DNA from: Slackia sp. ZJ119 | GTDB taxonomy: Bacteria; Actinomycetota; Coriobacteriia; Coriobacteriales; Eggerthellaceae | Reading direction: 5' to 3' | NCBI RefSeq assembly: GCF_011039175.1 | Contig: NZ_JAAKEN010000004.1 | Coordinates: 106,823-170,822 of the forward strand | Length of the DNA: 64,000 nucleotides | In this document: one piece after another, positions 16,823 to 25,860 of the stretch | Numbering within the stretch: position 1 is the first letter of the stretch | Layout of the letters: each line of letters opens with the position of its first letter | Notes under the pieces: generated by a model | The model's input: the letters and a program-made list of their open reading frames with translations, nothing else | What the model was told of the DNA's origin: nothing | Database searches by the model: none | Position numbers and translations under genes: made by a program

Positions 16823-17271
16823 GGCTGTTTCTCGACACGAACGTCGTGCTTGACTTCTTGGACGCCCGCCCGACCTTCGACGATGCGACGCGCCTGCTCA
16901 TGATGCTGGGCTATCTGCGCGAGTTCGAGGTGTGGATGAGCGCCTCGCAAACGACGGACCTCTTCTACGTTTTGAGCAACGGCGGCCGGGCGTCGCAGGC
17001 GGAAGAGGCCAAACGGAGCATTCGCCAGGCGCGGCGCTTCATCCGCGTGTGTGCTCTGACGGAGGAGGACGTGGACGAAGCGCTCGATTCGTCGTGGACC
17101 GATTTCGAGGACGCGTGTGTCCATCAATGCGCACTGCGGCTGAAGGCGGACGCCATCATCACGCGCAACCAGAAGGACTTTGCGAAGTCGGCGATCAAGG
17201 TGTTCGACGCAGCGGGCCTTTTTGCGTATCTGGAACAGGAAAAGGGCCTGGCGTACGACTATATGGCGTGA
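16819..17271 (+). CDS. PIN-domain toxin (VapC-like ribonuclease)
   Basis: The 150-residue protein opens RLFLDTNVVLDFLDARP, the PIN motif with the first catalytic aspartate (Asp6). Further acidic residues lie at SWTDFEDA (about 95-101) and ADAIITRNQKDF (about 114-125), the usual PIN tetrad arrangement. VapC-like toxins cleave specific tRNAs or rRNA until bound by the cognate antitoxin. The ATG overlaps the antitoxin stop by four bases. The target RNA cannot be read from sequence. All expected active-site acids are present, so the gene looks functional. Confidence 0.88.
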   Translation: MRLFLDTNVVLDFLDARPTFDDATRLLMMLGYLREFEVWMSASQTTDLFYVLSNGGRASQAEEAKRSIRQARRFIRVCALTEEDVDEALDSSWTDFEDACVHQCALRLKADAIITRNQKDFAKSAIKVFDAAGLFAYLEQEKGLAYDYMA

Positions 17272-17433
17272 CCAGGGCGGGCGGGTTGTCGGCCGCGGCG
17301 GCGCGGCGGGCCGGGGCGGCCTCAGCATGCTGCGGAACCAGCCGCCGGAGGCGTGCCCCGCAAAGCGGCCAAATCCACCTTGCGGCAAAACCGCGCCCGC
17401 GCGGCGCGACGCCCTTCGCTATACTTGCACACC

Positions 17434-18291
17434 ATGGATACGATCATCGAAAAACAACAGGTCGCGGCCGCCGTGCGAGCGGTCATCCCGCATCTTGCCT
17501 GCGAGCTGCCCTCCGACGTGGAAGCCGCGCTTGTGCGTGCGCTCGAGGCGGAAACGAACCCGCGCGGACGTGCGGTGCTGGCCCAGCTCGTCGAAAACGC
17601 GCGGATCGCCCGCGAAGACAACGTGCCCATCTGCCAGGACACCGGCACCGTGTGGGTCAGCTTGGAAGTCGGGCCGGGCGTGCTTGTGGCCGCCGACGTG
17701 TTCGCCGACGTGGACGCGGCGGTGGCCGAAGCGTATGAGACGGCCCGCCTGCGCAAGTCGCTCGTGCGCGACGCGCTGCTTGACCGCACGAACACCGGCG
17801 ACAACACGCCGGCGTTCTGCGACGTGCATCCGGTCGCCGATCGGGGCGTCGCGCGGCTGCACGTCATGCTGAAGGGCGGGGGGTCGGACAACGCGAGTCG
17901 CGTGGTCATGCTGCCGCCGAGCGCCGGACGCGCGGGCATCGTCGAGGAAGTGCTTGCGTGCGTGCGCGAAAAGGCGGCCAACGCCTGTCCGCCGCTCGTC
18001 ATCGGCGTCGGCGTCGGCGCCACGTTCGACAAGGTGGCGGACCTTGCGAAGCGGGCCCTTATGCGGCCGCTCGACGAGCCAGCGCCCGATGCGGACGTCG
18101 CCGCGTTCGAAGGCGAGCTGCTCGACGCGGTGAACGCCACCGGCATCGGGCCGGGGGGCCTGGGCGGCAATGCCACGGCGATCGGCGTGCGCGTGGAAAC
18201 GGCGCCGTGCCACATCGCCGCGCTGCCGCTGGCCGTCAACATGGGCTGCTCGGCCATGCGCCGCGCCACGATCGACCTGGCCGCTGGCTGA
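17434..18291 (+). CDS. Class I fumarate hydratase, alpha subunit
   Basis: A 285-residue protein corresponding to the N-terminal half of FumA (TtdA/FumA alpha). It holds the three [4Fe-4S] cysteines: CQDTGT near residue 68, one near AFCDVHP (129) and the late NMGCSAMRR cysteine (272). The enzyme interconverts fumarate and malate; tartrate dehydratase is the close alternative. A -10-like TATACT (17420-17425) ends only eight bases before the ATG at 17434 and there is no ribosome site, so the transcript may be leaderless. The beta-subunit gene follows 64 bases downstream. Confidence 0.88.
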   Translation: MDTIIEKQQVAAAVRAVIPHLACELPSDVEAALVRALEAETNPRGRAVLAQLVENARIAREDNVPICQDTGTVWVSLEVGPGVLVAADVFADVDAAVAEAYETARLRKSLVRDALLDRTNTGDNTPAFCDVHPVADRGVARLHVMLKGGGSDNASRVVMLPPSAGRAGIVEEVLACVREKAANACPPLVIGVGVGATFDKVADLAKRALMRPLDEPAPDADVAAFEGELLDAVNATGIGPGGLGGNATAIGVRVETAPCHIAALPLAVNMGCSAMRRATIDLAAG

Positions 18292-18355
18292 CGCTTTTCT
18301 GCCGTCGCCCTGCTTTCTTTTCGTCCGCTTTCCCAATCTTCGAGGTGACCCGCCC

Positions 18356-18895
18356 ATGCCTGATGCGAAACCCCTTGCGCTGCCGCTTTCCCGCGACGTG
18401 GCCAAAACCCTGCAAGCCGGCGACTTTTGCCTGCTCACCGGCTCGATGTACACGCTGCGCGACGCCGGCCACGCCCGCCTGCTCGCCGACATGGACGCCT
18501 GCGGCGGCCTGCCCTACGGCCTGTCCGGCCAGACGATCTTCTACGCCGGCCCGACGCCCGCGGCCGCCGGCCGGCCGTTCGGCGCGGTAGGGCCCACCAC
18601 GTCTTCCCGCATGGACTTCGCCACGCCGCGCCTGCTTGACGCCGGCATTGCAGCGACCGTCGGCAAGGGCTACCGCTCGGCCGCCGTGCACGAGGCGTGC
18701 GTGCGCACCGGTTCCGTTTATTTCGTGGCCTGCGGCGGCGCGGCGGCGCTTTTGGCAAAGGCCGTGGCATCATCAAAGGTTATCGCATACGATGATCTGG
18801 GCACCGAGGCGCTGCGCCGCATCGACGTGGTCGACTTTCCGGTGTTCGTGGGCATCGACGTCGCCGGGCGCGACGTGTATGCGCTCGATTCGTGA
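18356..18895 (+). CDS. Class I fumarate hydratase, beta subunit
   Basis: A 179-residue protein equivalent to the C-terminal half of FumA (TtdB-like). It contains LTGSMYTLRDAGHARL, YAGPTP, GPTTSSRMD and the GKGYRS motif that supply substrate-binding residues to the alpha/beta active site. ATG 18356 follows GAGGTG. Its stop overlaps the GTG start of tmk, so the fumarase genes are cotranscribed with the replication genes that follow, although the functions are unrelated. Confidence 0.88.
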   Translation: MPDAKPLALPLSRDVAKTLQAGDFCLLTGSMYTLRDAGHARLLADMDACGGLPYGLSGQTIFYAGPTPAAAGRPFGAVGPTTSSRMDFATPRLLDAGIAATVGKGYRSAAVHEACVRTGSVYFVACGGAAALLAKAVASSKVIAYDDLGTEALRRIDVVDFPVFVGIDVAGRDVYALDS

Positions 18896-19737
18896 GTTCC
18901 GCCGCAGCGCCGGCGGGGAAGAAGGGAGAAGCCGCCGTGCAGACTGATCCGAGCCAAGGCGTTGCAGACGCGCACCGCGCCGGCGTTTCTGCGGGCGTCG
19001 CAGAAGACGTCGGACGCGCGGCGGATGCGCCCGCTTCGGCAGGAGGCCGCGGCGCGTTCGTGACGCTCGAAGGCGGCGAGGGCGCGGGCAAAAGCACCCA
19101 TGCGCGTCTTTTGGCGGCTGCGCTTCGGCATGCGGGCTATGACGTCGTGCAGGTGCGCGAGCCGGGCGGCACTCCCATCGGCGAGGCGCTGCGTTCCATC
19201 CTGCTCGCCCCTGAAAGCGCCGCGCTCACGGCCGAGGCCGAGCTGTTCTTGTACGAAGCGGCCCGCGCCCAGATCGTCGCCGAGGTCATCGCCCCGGCGC
19301 TCGTGCGCGGCGCGGCCGTGGTGTGCGACCGCTTCACCGACTCGACGCTTGCCTACCAAGGCGCCGGGCGCGGGCTCGATCCTGTCTTCATCGCCCAGGC
19401 CAACGAACTGGCCTGCGCCGGCGTCGCCCCCGACCTCACCGTGGTGCTCAGGCCCGCTCCGTCCGGCGCCGCTGCGGCCGAAGAGGGCCTCAGGCGTGCC
19501 TGCGGGACGGGCGGGGCCGATCGGCTCGAGCAGGCGGGCCTCGCCTTCCATGAGCGCGTGAACCGCGCCTTCGAAGAGCTGGCCGAAACGCAGGACGGCC
19601 GTCGCGTCTCCGTCGTCTCAGACGGGCCGGTGCCTGCTACCGCCCACGCGGTTGCCGCGGCGGTGCAGGGCTTGTTTCCCCAGCTCAGTGCAGGGGACGT
19701 TGACGCGGCGCTCGACGGGGAGGGGCATCTGCGATGA
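18892..19737 (+). CDS. tmk: Thymidylate kinase
   Basis: dTMP kinase for dTTP synthesis in the cytoplasm. The P-loop is LEGGEGAGKST and the dTMP-binding stretch REPGGTPIGE; CDRFTDSTLAYQGAGRG is the DRX/lid region. If it starts at GTG 18892 (overlapping the previous stop) the protein has 281 residues, about 50 more before the P-loop than a normal Tmk. A later GTG at 19060 would give a normal-length enzyme but its ribosome site is poorly spaced. The C-terminus overlaps the ATG of holB by four bases, so tmk-holB are coupled. Confidence 0.9.
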   Translation: MSSAAAPAGKKGEAAVQTDPSQGVADAHRAGVSAGVAEDVGRAADAPASAGGRGAFVTLEGGEGAGKSTHARLLAAALRHAGYDVVQVREPGGTPIGEALRSILLAPESAALTAEAELFLYEAARAQIVAEVIAPALVRGAAVVCDRFTDSTLAYQGAGRGLDPVFIAQANELACAGVAPDLTVVLRPAPSGAAAAEEGLRRACGTGGADRLEQAGLAFHERVNRAFEELAETQDGRRVSVVSDGPVPATAHAVAAAVQGLFPQLSAGDVDAALDGEGHLR

Positions 19738-20870
19738 ACGACGCGTTTGAGAACATCCTCGGCCAGCCGAAGGTCCGCGACTATCTGCGCTCGGCCGTCA
19801 CGGCGGAAAAGGTCACCCATGCCTATCTGTTCGTGGGGCCGGCCGGCTCCCATAAAATGCTCGCGGCGCTGTCGTTTTCCCAGGCGCTGCTGTGTCCCAA
19901 AGGCGCCAAAGGCCCGCGTGGCGGCGAGTGCGGGGCGTGCGACGCATGCGGAAGAGTTCGCCGAAGGAAACATCCTGACGTGCGCGTGTTCGAGCCCGAA
20001 GGGGCGCAGGGCTATCTGCTCGAGCAGGTCCGCGACATCGTGGGCGACGCCTCGCTTGCCCCCATCCAGGCCGACCGCAAGATCTACATCATCGACCGCG
20101 CCGACCTTTTGAGCGTCCAGGCCGCCAACGCCTTCCTCAAAACGCTTGAAGAGCCGCCGGACGACGTGACGTTCATCCTGCTCGCCCGCTCGCGCGACGG
20201 CGTGCTGCCCACCGTTTCCTCGCGCTGCCAGATCGTCCCGTTCCGCACCATTCCCTCGCAAGAAGCCTGCGGCATCGTCGTGCAGAACTCGGGCGCGAAT
20301 CCCGAGCAGGCCGCCTTTGCGCTGGCCGCCTGCGACGGCTCGCTGACCAAGGCGGTGGCGTTTCTGTCCTCGCACAAAAGCATGGAGCTGCGCGGCCGCT
20401 TGTTCGGCCTGTTGGAGCGCCTTCGCCAAGCCGACGACTGGGACGTGATCGAAGGCGTGCGCGTGCTGTTGGACCTGTCCCGGGCGCCGACCGACGAGCT
20501 GCGCAGCCGCCAGGAGCAAGAACTGGCGAAAAACCAGGACTTTCTTGCGAAATCGGCCATCCGCCAGATCGAGGCCAGGAACAAACGCGCCCTGACCGCC
20601 CAGACCATCGAGTCGCTTTCGCGGATCGTCGCCCTGTCCCGGTCGTGGGTGCGCGACGTGATGGTCTTGTGCGAAGGCGCGTCGGAGCTTGTCGTCAACG
20701 TCGACGCAGCCGATGCGCTTTCGGACGCCGCTTCGCACACCAGCGCCGCGCGTGCGGCCAGAGCGCTTGTGGACATTGACGCATCGGCCCAGGCTTTGGC
20801 CTATAATGTGTCCCCGGAAACATGCATCGACGCTCTGATGTTCGACGTTCGCGATAGATTGTACCGGTAG
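19734..20870 (+). CDS. holB: DNA polymerase III delta-prime subunit
   Basis: A 378-residue clamp-loader subunit. It has the HAYLFVGPAGSHKM region (a degenerate Walker A lacking the normal GKS/T, as expected of a non-hydrolysing delta-prime), a zinc-binding cluster CGACDACGR near residue 60, KTLEEPPDDVTFIL and the SRC motif SSRCQ. ATG 19734 overlaps tmk. The tmk-holB-ricT order is widely conserved in Firmicutes and related bacteria and supports both neighbours' assignments. Confidence 0.93.
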   Translation: MNDAFENILGQPKVRDYLRSAVTAEKVTHAYLFVGPAGSHKMLAALSFSQALLCPKGAKGPRGGECGACDACGRVRRRKHPDVRVFEPEGAQGYLLEQVRDIVGDASLAPIQADRKIYIIDRADLLSVQAANAFLKTLEEPPDDVTFILLARSRDGVLPTVSSRCQIVPFRTIPSQEACGIVVQNSGANPEQAAFALAACDGSLTKAVAFLSSHKSMELRGRLFGLLERLRQADDWDVIEGVRVLLDLSRAPTDELRSRQEQELAKNQDFLAKSAIRQIEARNKRALTAQTIESLSRIVALSRSWVRDVMVLCEGASELVVNVDAADALSDAASHTSAARAARALVDIDASAQALAYNVSPETCIDALMFDVRDRLYR

Positions 20871-20902
20871 CGCAAGCGCCGGTTTCACGAAAGGTTTGAC
20901 CC

Positions 20903-22414
20903 ATGACGCGCATTGCGCCGGTATATACCGCATTCAACCCCAAGGTCTTGTGGTTCGACGCCAAAGACCTCGACCTGTCTTGTGGACAGCCCGTCGTCGT
21001 GTCCACGGCGCGGGGGCTCGAGTACGGGCGCCTGTCCGCAGACGTGTTCGAAGCCACGCGCGACCAGCTGCGGTCTTTGAAAAGCCCCCTGCGCCCTGTC
21101 GAGCGGGCGGCCACGCCTGAAGACGAAGAGCAGGCCCGCTCCATGGAAGCGCTTTCGAAAGAAGCCCTGCCCGTCTTCAAGGAATACGCGGCCGAAACCA
21201 ACGACGACATGCGTCCCGTGTCCGTCGAGTTTCTGTTCGACGGCGACAAGGCCGTGTTCTATTTCGAGTCCGAAGAGCGCGTCGACTTCCGCGAGCTGGT
21301 GAAAAAGCTGGCGGCGCGGTTCCGCGTGCGCATCGACATGCGTCAGATCGGCGTGCGCGACGAGGCCCGCATGATCGGCGGCTTGGGCCATTGCGGCCAG
21401 GAGCTGTGCTGCAAGCGCCTCGGCGGCGAATTCAGCCCCGTGTCCATCCGCATGGCGAAAGAGCAGGACCTCTCGCTCAACCCGCAAAAGATCTCGGGCT
21501 TGTGCGGCCGGCTCATGTGCTGTCTGCGCTACGAATACGAGGCTTATCGCGACTTCAAGGGCCGCTCGCCCAAGATGAACGCGACCGTCGAGACGCCCGA
21601 AGGCGAGGCTCGCGTCGTCGATTTGGACGTGCCGCGCGAGGTGGTGTCGCTGAAGGTGGGGCCCGAAAAGCCGGTGCGCGTGCCGCTTGCCGACTTCGAC
21701 GCGCCCCCGGAAGGCACGGCGCGGCCGAACTGCGTGGGGCGCGAAGCGTGGGAGCGGGCCCAGGCCGAGTCGACGTGGGGCTCCATGGCGTCGAACTTCA
21801 CGGACGCGAACCTGGCTTCCTCGCGCCTGACCGGGGAAGACAAGCTGGGCCGTCCGCAGGCCACCCACAACGAGTCGCGCAAGGGACGCGCGTCGAAGGG
21901 CGCGAAAGGCTCTGAGCGGTCTTCTGACAAGCAGGCACGCACGTCGCGGGGCCGCAAGGACCGGGCCCAGGGCGGCGGCGCGTCCAAGCGCGGGCAGGAC
22001 GCCGCGCCTGAAACGAAGAGCGCGCGCAAGCCGCGGCGCTCGCGCAAGCTGGAAACCCACGGCGCGGAAGGAGCCGCGCAGAAGCCGTCTTCGGAAGCGA
22101 AAAGGCAGGCGTCCGGCGCTCAGAAGGCCTCCAAGGGCTCTTCTTCCCGCGACCGGCGCAAAGAGGGCAGGACCGACAAGACGCCCGACCGCAGCCAGCG
22201 CGTGCGCCCGGGGCAGAAGTCTTCGGGCCTGCGCACGCAAGGGCAGACAAGCGACGCCTCCAAGGGCTCCGGCCAGGCTGCTCCGAAAAAATCCGGCCCC
22301 AAGCAGGGCCAAGGCGCATCTGAGGGCCGTCGCCGCCGTTCGCCGCGCCGCTCGCACAAAAGCGGCTCGAAGCCGGCTTCCGAGGGCGCCCCGGCCGACG
22401 GCGCCGCTTCGTAG
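20903..22414 (+). CDS. ricT: PSP1-domain protein RicT (YaaT-like)
   Basis: Residues 1-270 form a PSP1 domain with the cysteine-rich stretch GHCGQELCCKRLGGEF and GLCGRLMCCLRYEYE that binds iron-sulfur in the Bacillus Ric (YmcA-YlbF-YaaT) complex. That complex adjusts RNase Y cleavage of mRNAs. The 503-residue product is about 200 residues longer than Bacillus YaaT: residues 300-503 are a disordered Lys/Ser/Arg/Gly-rich tail, probably nucleic-acid binding. It sits right after holB, its usual partner. Ric partners (RicA, RicF) are not in the window. Confidence 0.88.
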   Translation: MTRIAPVYTAFNPKVLWFDAKDLDLSCGQPVVVSTARGLEYGRLSADVFEATRDQLRSLKSPLRPVERAATPEDEEQARSMEALSKEALPVFKEYAAETNDDMRPVSVEFLFDGDKAVFYFESEERVDFRELVKKLAARFRVRIDMRQIGVRDEARMIGGLGHCGQELCCKRLGGEFSPVSIRMAKEQDLSLNPQKISGLCGRLMCCLRYEYEAYRDFKGRSPKMNATVETPEGEARVVDLDVPREVVSLKVGPEKPVRVPLADFDAPPEGTARPNCVGREAWERAQAESTWGSMASNFTDANLASSRLTGEDKLGRPQATHNESRKGRASKGAKGSERSSDKQARTSRGRKDRAQGGGASKRGQDAAPETKSARKPRRSRKLETHGAEGAAQKPSSEAKRQASGAQKASKGSSSRDRRKEGRTDKTPDRSQRVRPGQKSSGLRTQGQTSDASKGSGQAAPKKSGPKQGQGASEGRRRRSPRRSHKSGSKPASEGAPADGAAS

Positions 22415-22433
22415 GGAAGGACCTCATGACCTC

Positions 22434-23885
22434 ATGAATACCGACTATCCTCTGTTGACCGACCTCTACCAGCTGACGATGGCCCAAGGCTATTGGGAGC
22501 GCGGCCATGGCGACATCGAAGCGTGCTTCACCATGTATTTCCGCGACTACCCGTTCAAGGGCGGCTATGCCGTGGCGTGCGGCATGGCGCAGCTGGCCGA
22601 ACTGGTGGAATCGTACCGCTTTTCGCCGGAAGACCTGGCGTATCTGGAAACGCTCGACGCGCCGCTCGGCGGCAGGCTCTTCAAGCCGGCGTTTCTGGAA
22701 TACCTGGCCGGCTTTTCGCTGTCGGTTGACGTCGACGCGGTGGCGGAAGGCACCATCGTCTTTCCGCACGAGCCGCTCGTGCGCGTGGTCGGCCCCATCA
22801 TGGACTGCCAGCTTGTCGAAACGGCGCTGCTCAACTGCGTGAACTTCCAAACGCTCATCGCCACGAAGGCGGCGCGGGTGTGCGCTGCGGCCCAAAGCCC
22901 CGTGGCCGAGTTCGGCCTGCGCCGGGCGCAGGGGGCCGGAGGGGGGCTGTGGGCCAGCCGCGCGGCCATCGTCGGCGGCTGCGCGTCCACGTCCAACGTG
23001 CTGGCGGGCAAGCTCTTTGACGTGCCGGTTTCGGGCACGCACGCCCATTCGTGGGTCATGTCGTTCGATACCGAGCTCGAGGCCTTCCGCGCCTACGCCG
23101 AAGCCTACCCGAACAACTGCGTGCTGCTCGTGGACACCTACGACGTGGAGGCCGGCATCGACAACGCCATCACCGTCGGCCTGGAAATGAGAGCACGCGG
23201 ACAACATTTGAGCGGCATCCGCATCGACTCAGGCGACCTGGCGTGGCTGGCGAAACGCGCACGCAAGAAGCTCGATGCGGCGGGGCTGACCGATACGGGT
23301 ATCGTGCTGTCCAACGACCTGGACGAATACACCATCTCGTCCATCCGCGAAGAAGGGGCGCCGGTGACGTCGTGGGGCGTGGGCACGAAGCTTGCCTGCG
23401 CCTTCGACCAGCCCACGCTCGGCGGCGTGTACAAGCTGGCGGCCACCCGCCAGGCGGGCGGGGAATGGACCGAGCGCCTGAAGATATCCGAATCGGTGGC
23501 GAAGCTGACCACGCCGGGCGTGCTCAACGTGCGCCGCTACTATTTCGACGACGGGCGCATCGCCGGCGACATGGTGTTCGACGAGGTGCACGGGGTGGAC
23601 GAGCGCCAGGTCATCGTGGATCCGCTTGACGACTTGCGCCAAAAGAAGCTGGCCGGCAAGCGTTTCGAGGTGCTGCTGCGCCCGCTCGCGCGTGCAGGCA
23701 GCGTGGTGCTGGAGCCGGAATTCCGCAACGCCTGCGCCGCCCGCGACCGGGCCAGAAGCGGGCTGGAAACGCTTGACGAAAGCCAGAAGCGCATGCTCAA
23801 TCCGCATACCTATCCCGTCGGCCTGGAATATGGCCTGAGTGAGCGACGCCGTAACCTAGTTGTGAAGCTGCGCGGCATCGACTAG
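22434..23885 (+). CDS. pncB: Nicotinate phosphoribosyltransferase
   Basis: A 483-residue enzyme converting nicotinate and PRPP to nicotinate mononucleotide for NAD salvage. The start NTDYPLLTDLYQLTMAQGYW is the family signature. RRAQGAGGGLWASRAA and the conserved HSWVMSFDTE segment (His near 205) lie in the active site; the PRPP site follows in GIRIDSGDLAW. The ATG at 22434 was chosen because an earlier ATG at 22427 meets a stop after three codons. It follows ricT by 19 bases and is probably in the same transcript. Confidence 0.93.
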   Translation: MNTDYPLLTDLYQLTMAQGYWERGHGDIEACFTMYFRDYPFKGGYAVACGMAQLAELVESYRFSPEDLAYLETLDAPLGGRLFKPAFLEYLAGFSLSVDVDAVAEGTIVFPHEPLVRVVGPIMDCQLVETALLNCVNFQTLIATKAARVCAAAQSPVAEFGLRRAQGAGGGLWASRAAIVGGCASTSNVLAGKLFDVPVSGTHAHSWVMSFDTELEAFRAYAEAYPNNCVLLVDTYDVEAGIDNAITVGLEMRARGQHLSGIRIDSGDLAWLAKRARKKLDAAGLTDTGIVLSNDLDEYTISSIREEGAPVTSWGVGTKLACAFDQPTLGGVYKLAATRQAGGEWTERLKISESVAKLTTPGVLNVRRYYFDDGRIAGDMVFDEVHGVDERQVIVDPLDDLRQKKLAGKRFEVLLRPLARAGSVVLEPEFRNACAARDRARSGLETLDESQKRMLNPHTYPVGLEYGLSERRRNLVVKLRGID

Positions 23886-23935
23886 CGTAAAATGAGCGGA
23901 GGGCGTGCGTTGTGCTGCCCAGGAAGGAGCATGCC

Positions 23936-24844
23936 ATGCTGAGGATCATCACCGACTCGGTGGCGTCCATTCCGGCATCCATGGCCGAGGAAGCCGGCAT
24001 CGAGATCGTCACGTTGTTCGTGAACCGCGACGGCGTCGAATACGCCGACGCCGAAATGGACCTGGACGCGTTTTATGCGGACATCCAGGAAATGGCCGAC
24101 AACATCCCGACGTCAAGCCAACCGTCGCAGCATGCGCTTGAGCAGGCCTTCGAACAGGCGGCCGAAGCGGGCGACGAGGTGCTGGGCATCTTCATTTCGA
24201 GCGGCCTGTCGGGCACCTACGAAGGCGCTCTGCGTGCGGCCCGCGCGGTGAAGGCCCGCAACATCGACTTCTCCTTCGTCATGATCGACTCCACATCGTG
24301 CGGCTTTGACGAGGCGTGGCCCGTCATGGACGCCGTCGAGGCGCGGGACGCGGGCGGGGATCTGGCCGCGTGTGCCGCCGCCGCCATGAAGGGCGTCGAA
24401 TGCACGCGCTTCATCTTCACGCCCGAGACGTTGAAGTTTCTGCACAAAGGCGGGCGCATCGGCGGCGCGGCGGCGCTTCTGGGCAACTTGGTGCAGCTGT
24501 GCCCGGTGCTCACCGTCGTCGACGGCGTGCCGGAGACGCTGGCAAAGGTGCGCACGCGCAAAAAGGCGCTGCAAAAGATCGTCGACGCGTTCAAGGCCGA
24601 CATCGAAGAGCACGGCCTCAAGCGGGTGGTCGTCCACTACATCGGCGACGCGCAGCCGGCAGTCCAGTGGGCCCGCGACGTCATCGAGCCGCTCGTCGGC
24701 TTTGCGGTGAAGGTGCTGCCGGTCAGCCCCGTCATCGGGCTGCACGTCGGGCCTGCGGTCGGCATCGCGTACGAATGCAAAAACGCCATCGCCGGCAAGG
24801 TGTCTGCGCCCGCTCCCATGCACGCTTCCGCCGCGTCGGTCTGA
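23936..24844 (+). CDS. DegV family fatty-acid-binding protein (first copy)
   Basis: A 302-residue DegV protein starting at ATG 23936 behind AAGGAG. Family marks are ITDSVASIP (DSxxDxP-like), TSSQPSQHAL, FISSGLSGTYEG and FLHKGGRIGG. DegV/FakB proteins hold a fatty acid in the cytoplasm for the kinase FakA, which feeds phospholipid synthesis from exogenous fatty acids. No fakA is visible. A second DegV gene follows 62 bases later, with different sequence, so the pair may select different acyl chains, as FakB1/FakB2 do in Staphylococcus (inference). Confidence 0.88.
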   Translation: MLRIITDSVASIPASMAEEAGIEIVTLFVNRDGVEYADAEMDLDAFYADIQEMADNIPTSSQPSQHALEQAFEQAAEAGDEVLGIFISSGLSGTYEGALRAARAVKARNIDFSFVMIDSTSCGFDEAWPVMDAVEARDAGGDLAACAAAAMKGVECTRFIFTPETLKFLHKGGRIGGAAALLGNLVQLCPVLTVVDGVPETLAKVRTRKKALQKIVDAFKADIEEHGLKRVVVHYIGDAQPAVQWARDVIEPLVGFAVKVLPVSPVIGLHVGPAVGIAYECKNAIAGKVSAPAPMHASAASV

Positions 24845-24906
24845 CCTTTCGAGCGCCTCTTGCGGGGCTTTTGTCTAGCTGTACCAAGAAAGGGACACAC
24901 ATTCTT

Positions 24907-25860
24907 ATGCAACCTGCCTGCAACCTTATCGTCGACTCCTGCTGCGACCTGCCGTTCGAGGTGGTGAACCGCGAAGGGATCGAACTGGTGAAGTTCCCGT
25001 TCATCATGGACGGCGAAGAACGACTTGACGACTTGGGCCAGACGATGTCGCCCCGCGACTTCTACCACGCCATGCGTGCGGGCGCCGAGCCGTCGACGGC
25101 GCAAGTTCCGATGGCCGTGTACCAAGAGACGTTTCGCCGGGCTCTGGAGGGCGGCGTGCCGACCGTGTACCTGTGCTTTTCCAGCGGGCTGTCCGGCAGC
25201 TTCGACGTGGCGGCCTTGGTGCTGGAATCGCTGAAAGGGGAATACCCGGACGGCAAGCTGTATCTGGTGGACACCAAGCTGGCCTCCGTCGCCGAGGCGC
25301 TGCTCGTGTACGAAGCCATTCGCCAGCGCGACCGGGGGCTTACGGCCGAAGAACTGGTGACGTGGGCCGAAGAGGCTCGTTACTTCATCGACGAGGCCTT
25401 CATGGTCGACGATTTGGAAGCGCTGCGCCGCGGCGGGCGCATTCCGGCGACGGTCGCCTATGCCGGGTCGAAGCTTGACGTGAAGCCGCTGCTCACCATC
25501 ACGTCCGAAGGCAAGCTGACGCTCATGGGCGTGGCTCGCGGGCGCAAAAAGGGCATCAAGCAGCTGGCCGACTACTACGCGAAGCAAGCCGCGCACTCAG
25601 GCCCCGAGCAGTGCGTCGTCATCGGCAACGCCGACTGCCCGAAGGACGCCGAGCGCTTGAAGGACGCGTTGGCGAAGGTCGACGCGAACCTGCTGTTTTT
25701 GGAAAGCTCGATCGGGCCGGTCATCGGCAGCCACGTGGGGCCGGGCATGGTCGCGGTCGTCTTTTGGGGGTCGGACCAGCGCGAAGAGCTGTCGGTGGCC
25801 GACCGCATTGCGCGCAAGGTGCGCGGCGGGCGGAAAGACGAGGAAGGAAGCCAAGCGTGA
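24907..25860 (+). CDS. DegV family fatty-acid-binding protein (second copy)
   Basis: A 317-residue DegV protein from ATG 24907. It has VDSCCDLP, TAQVPMAVYQ, LCFSSGLSGSFD, ALRRGGRIP and the terminal GPVIGSHVGPGMVAVVF motif. It differs clearly from the first copy, so this is not a recent duplication. Its last base overlaps the GTG start of the next gene. A Gly-rich ligand pocket and the conserved Ser of SSG suggest fatty-acid binding; the bound species is unknown. Confidence 0.87.
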   Translation: MQPACNLIVDSCCDLPFEVVNREGIELVKFPFIMDGEERLDDLGQTMSPRDFYHAMRAGAEPSTAQVPMAVYQETFRRALEGGVPTVYLCFSSGLSGSFDVAALVLESLKGEYPDGKLYLVDTKLASVAEALLVYEAIRQRDRGLTAEELVTWAEEARYFIDEAFMVDDLEALRRGGRIPATVAYAGSKLDVKPLLTITSEGKLTLMGVARGRKKGIKQLADYYAKQAAHSGPEQCVVIGNADCPKDAERLKDALAKVDANLLFLESSIGPVIGSHVGPGMVAVVFWGSDQREELSVADRIARKVRGGRKDEEGSQA

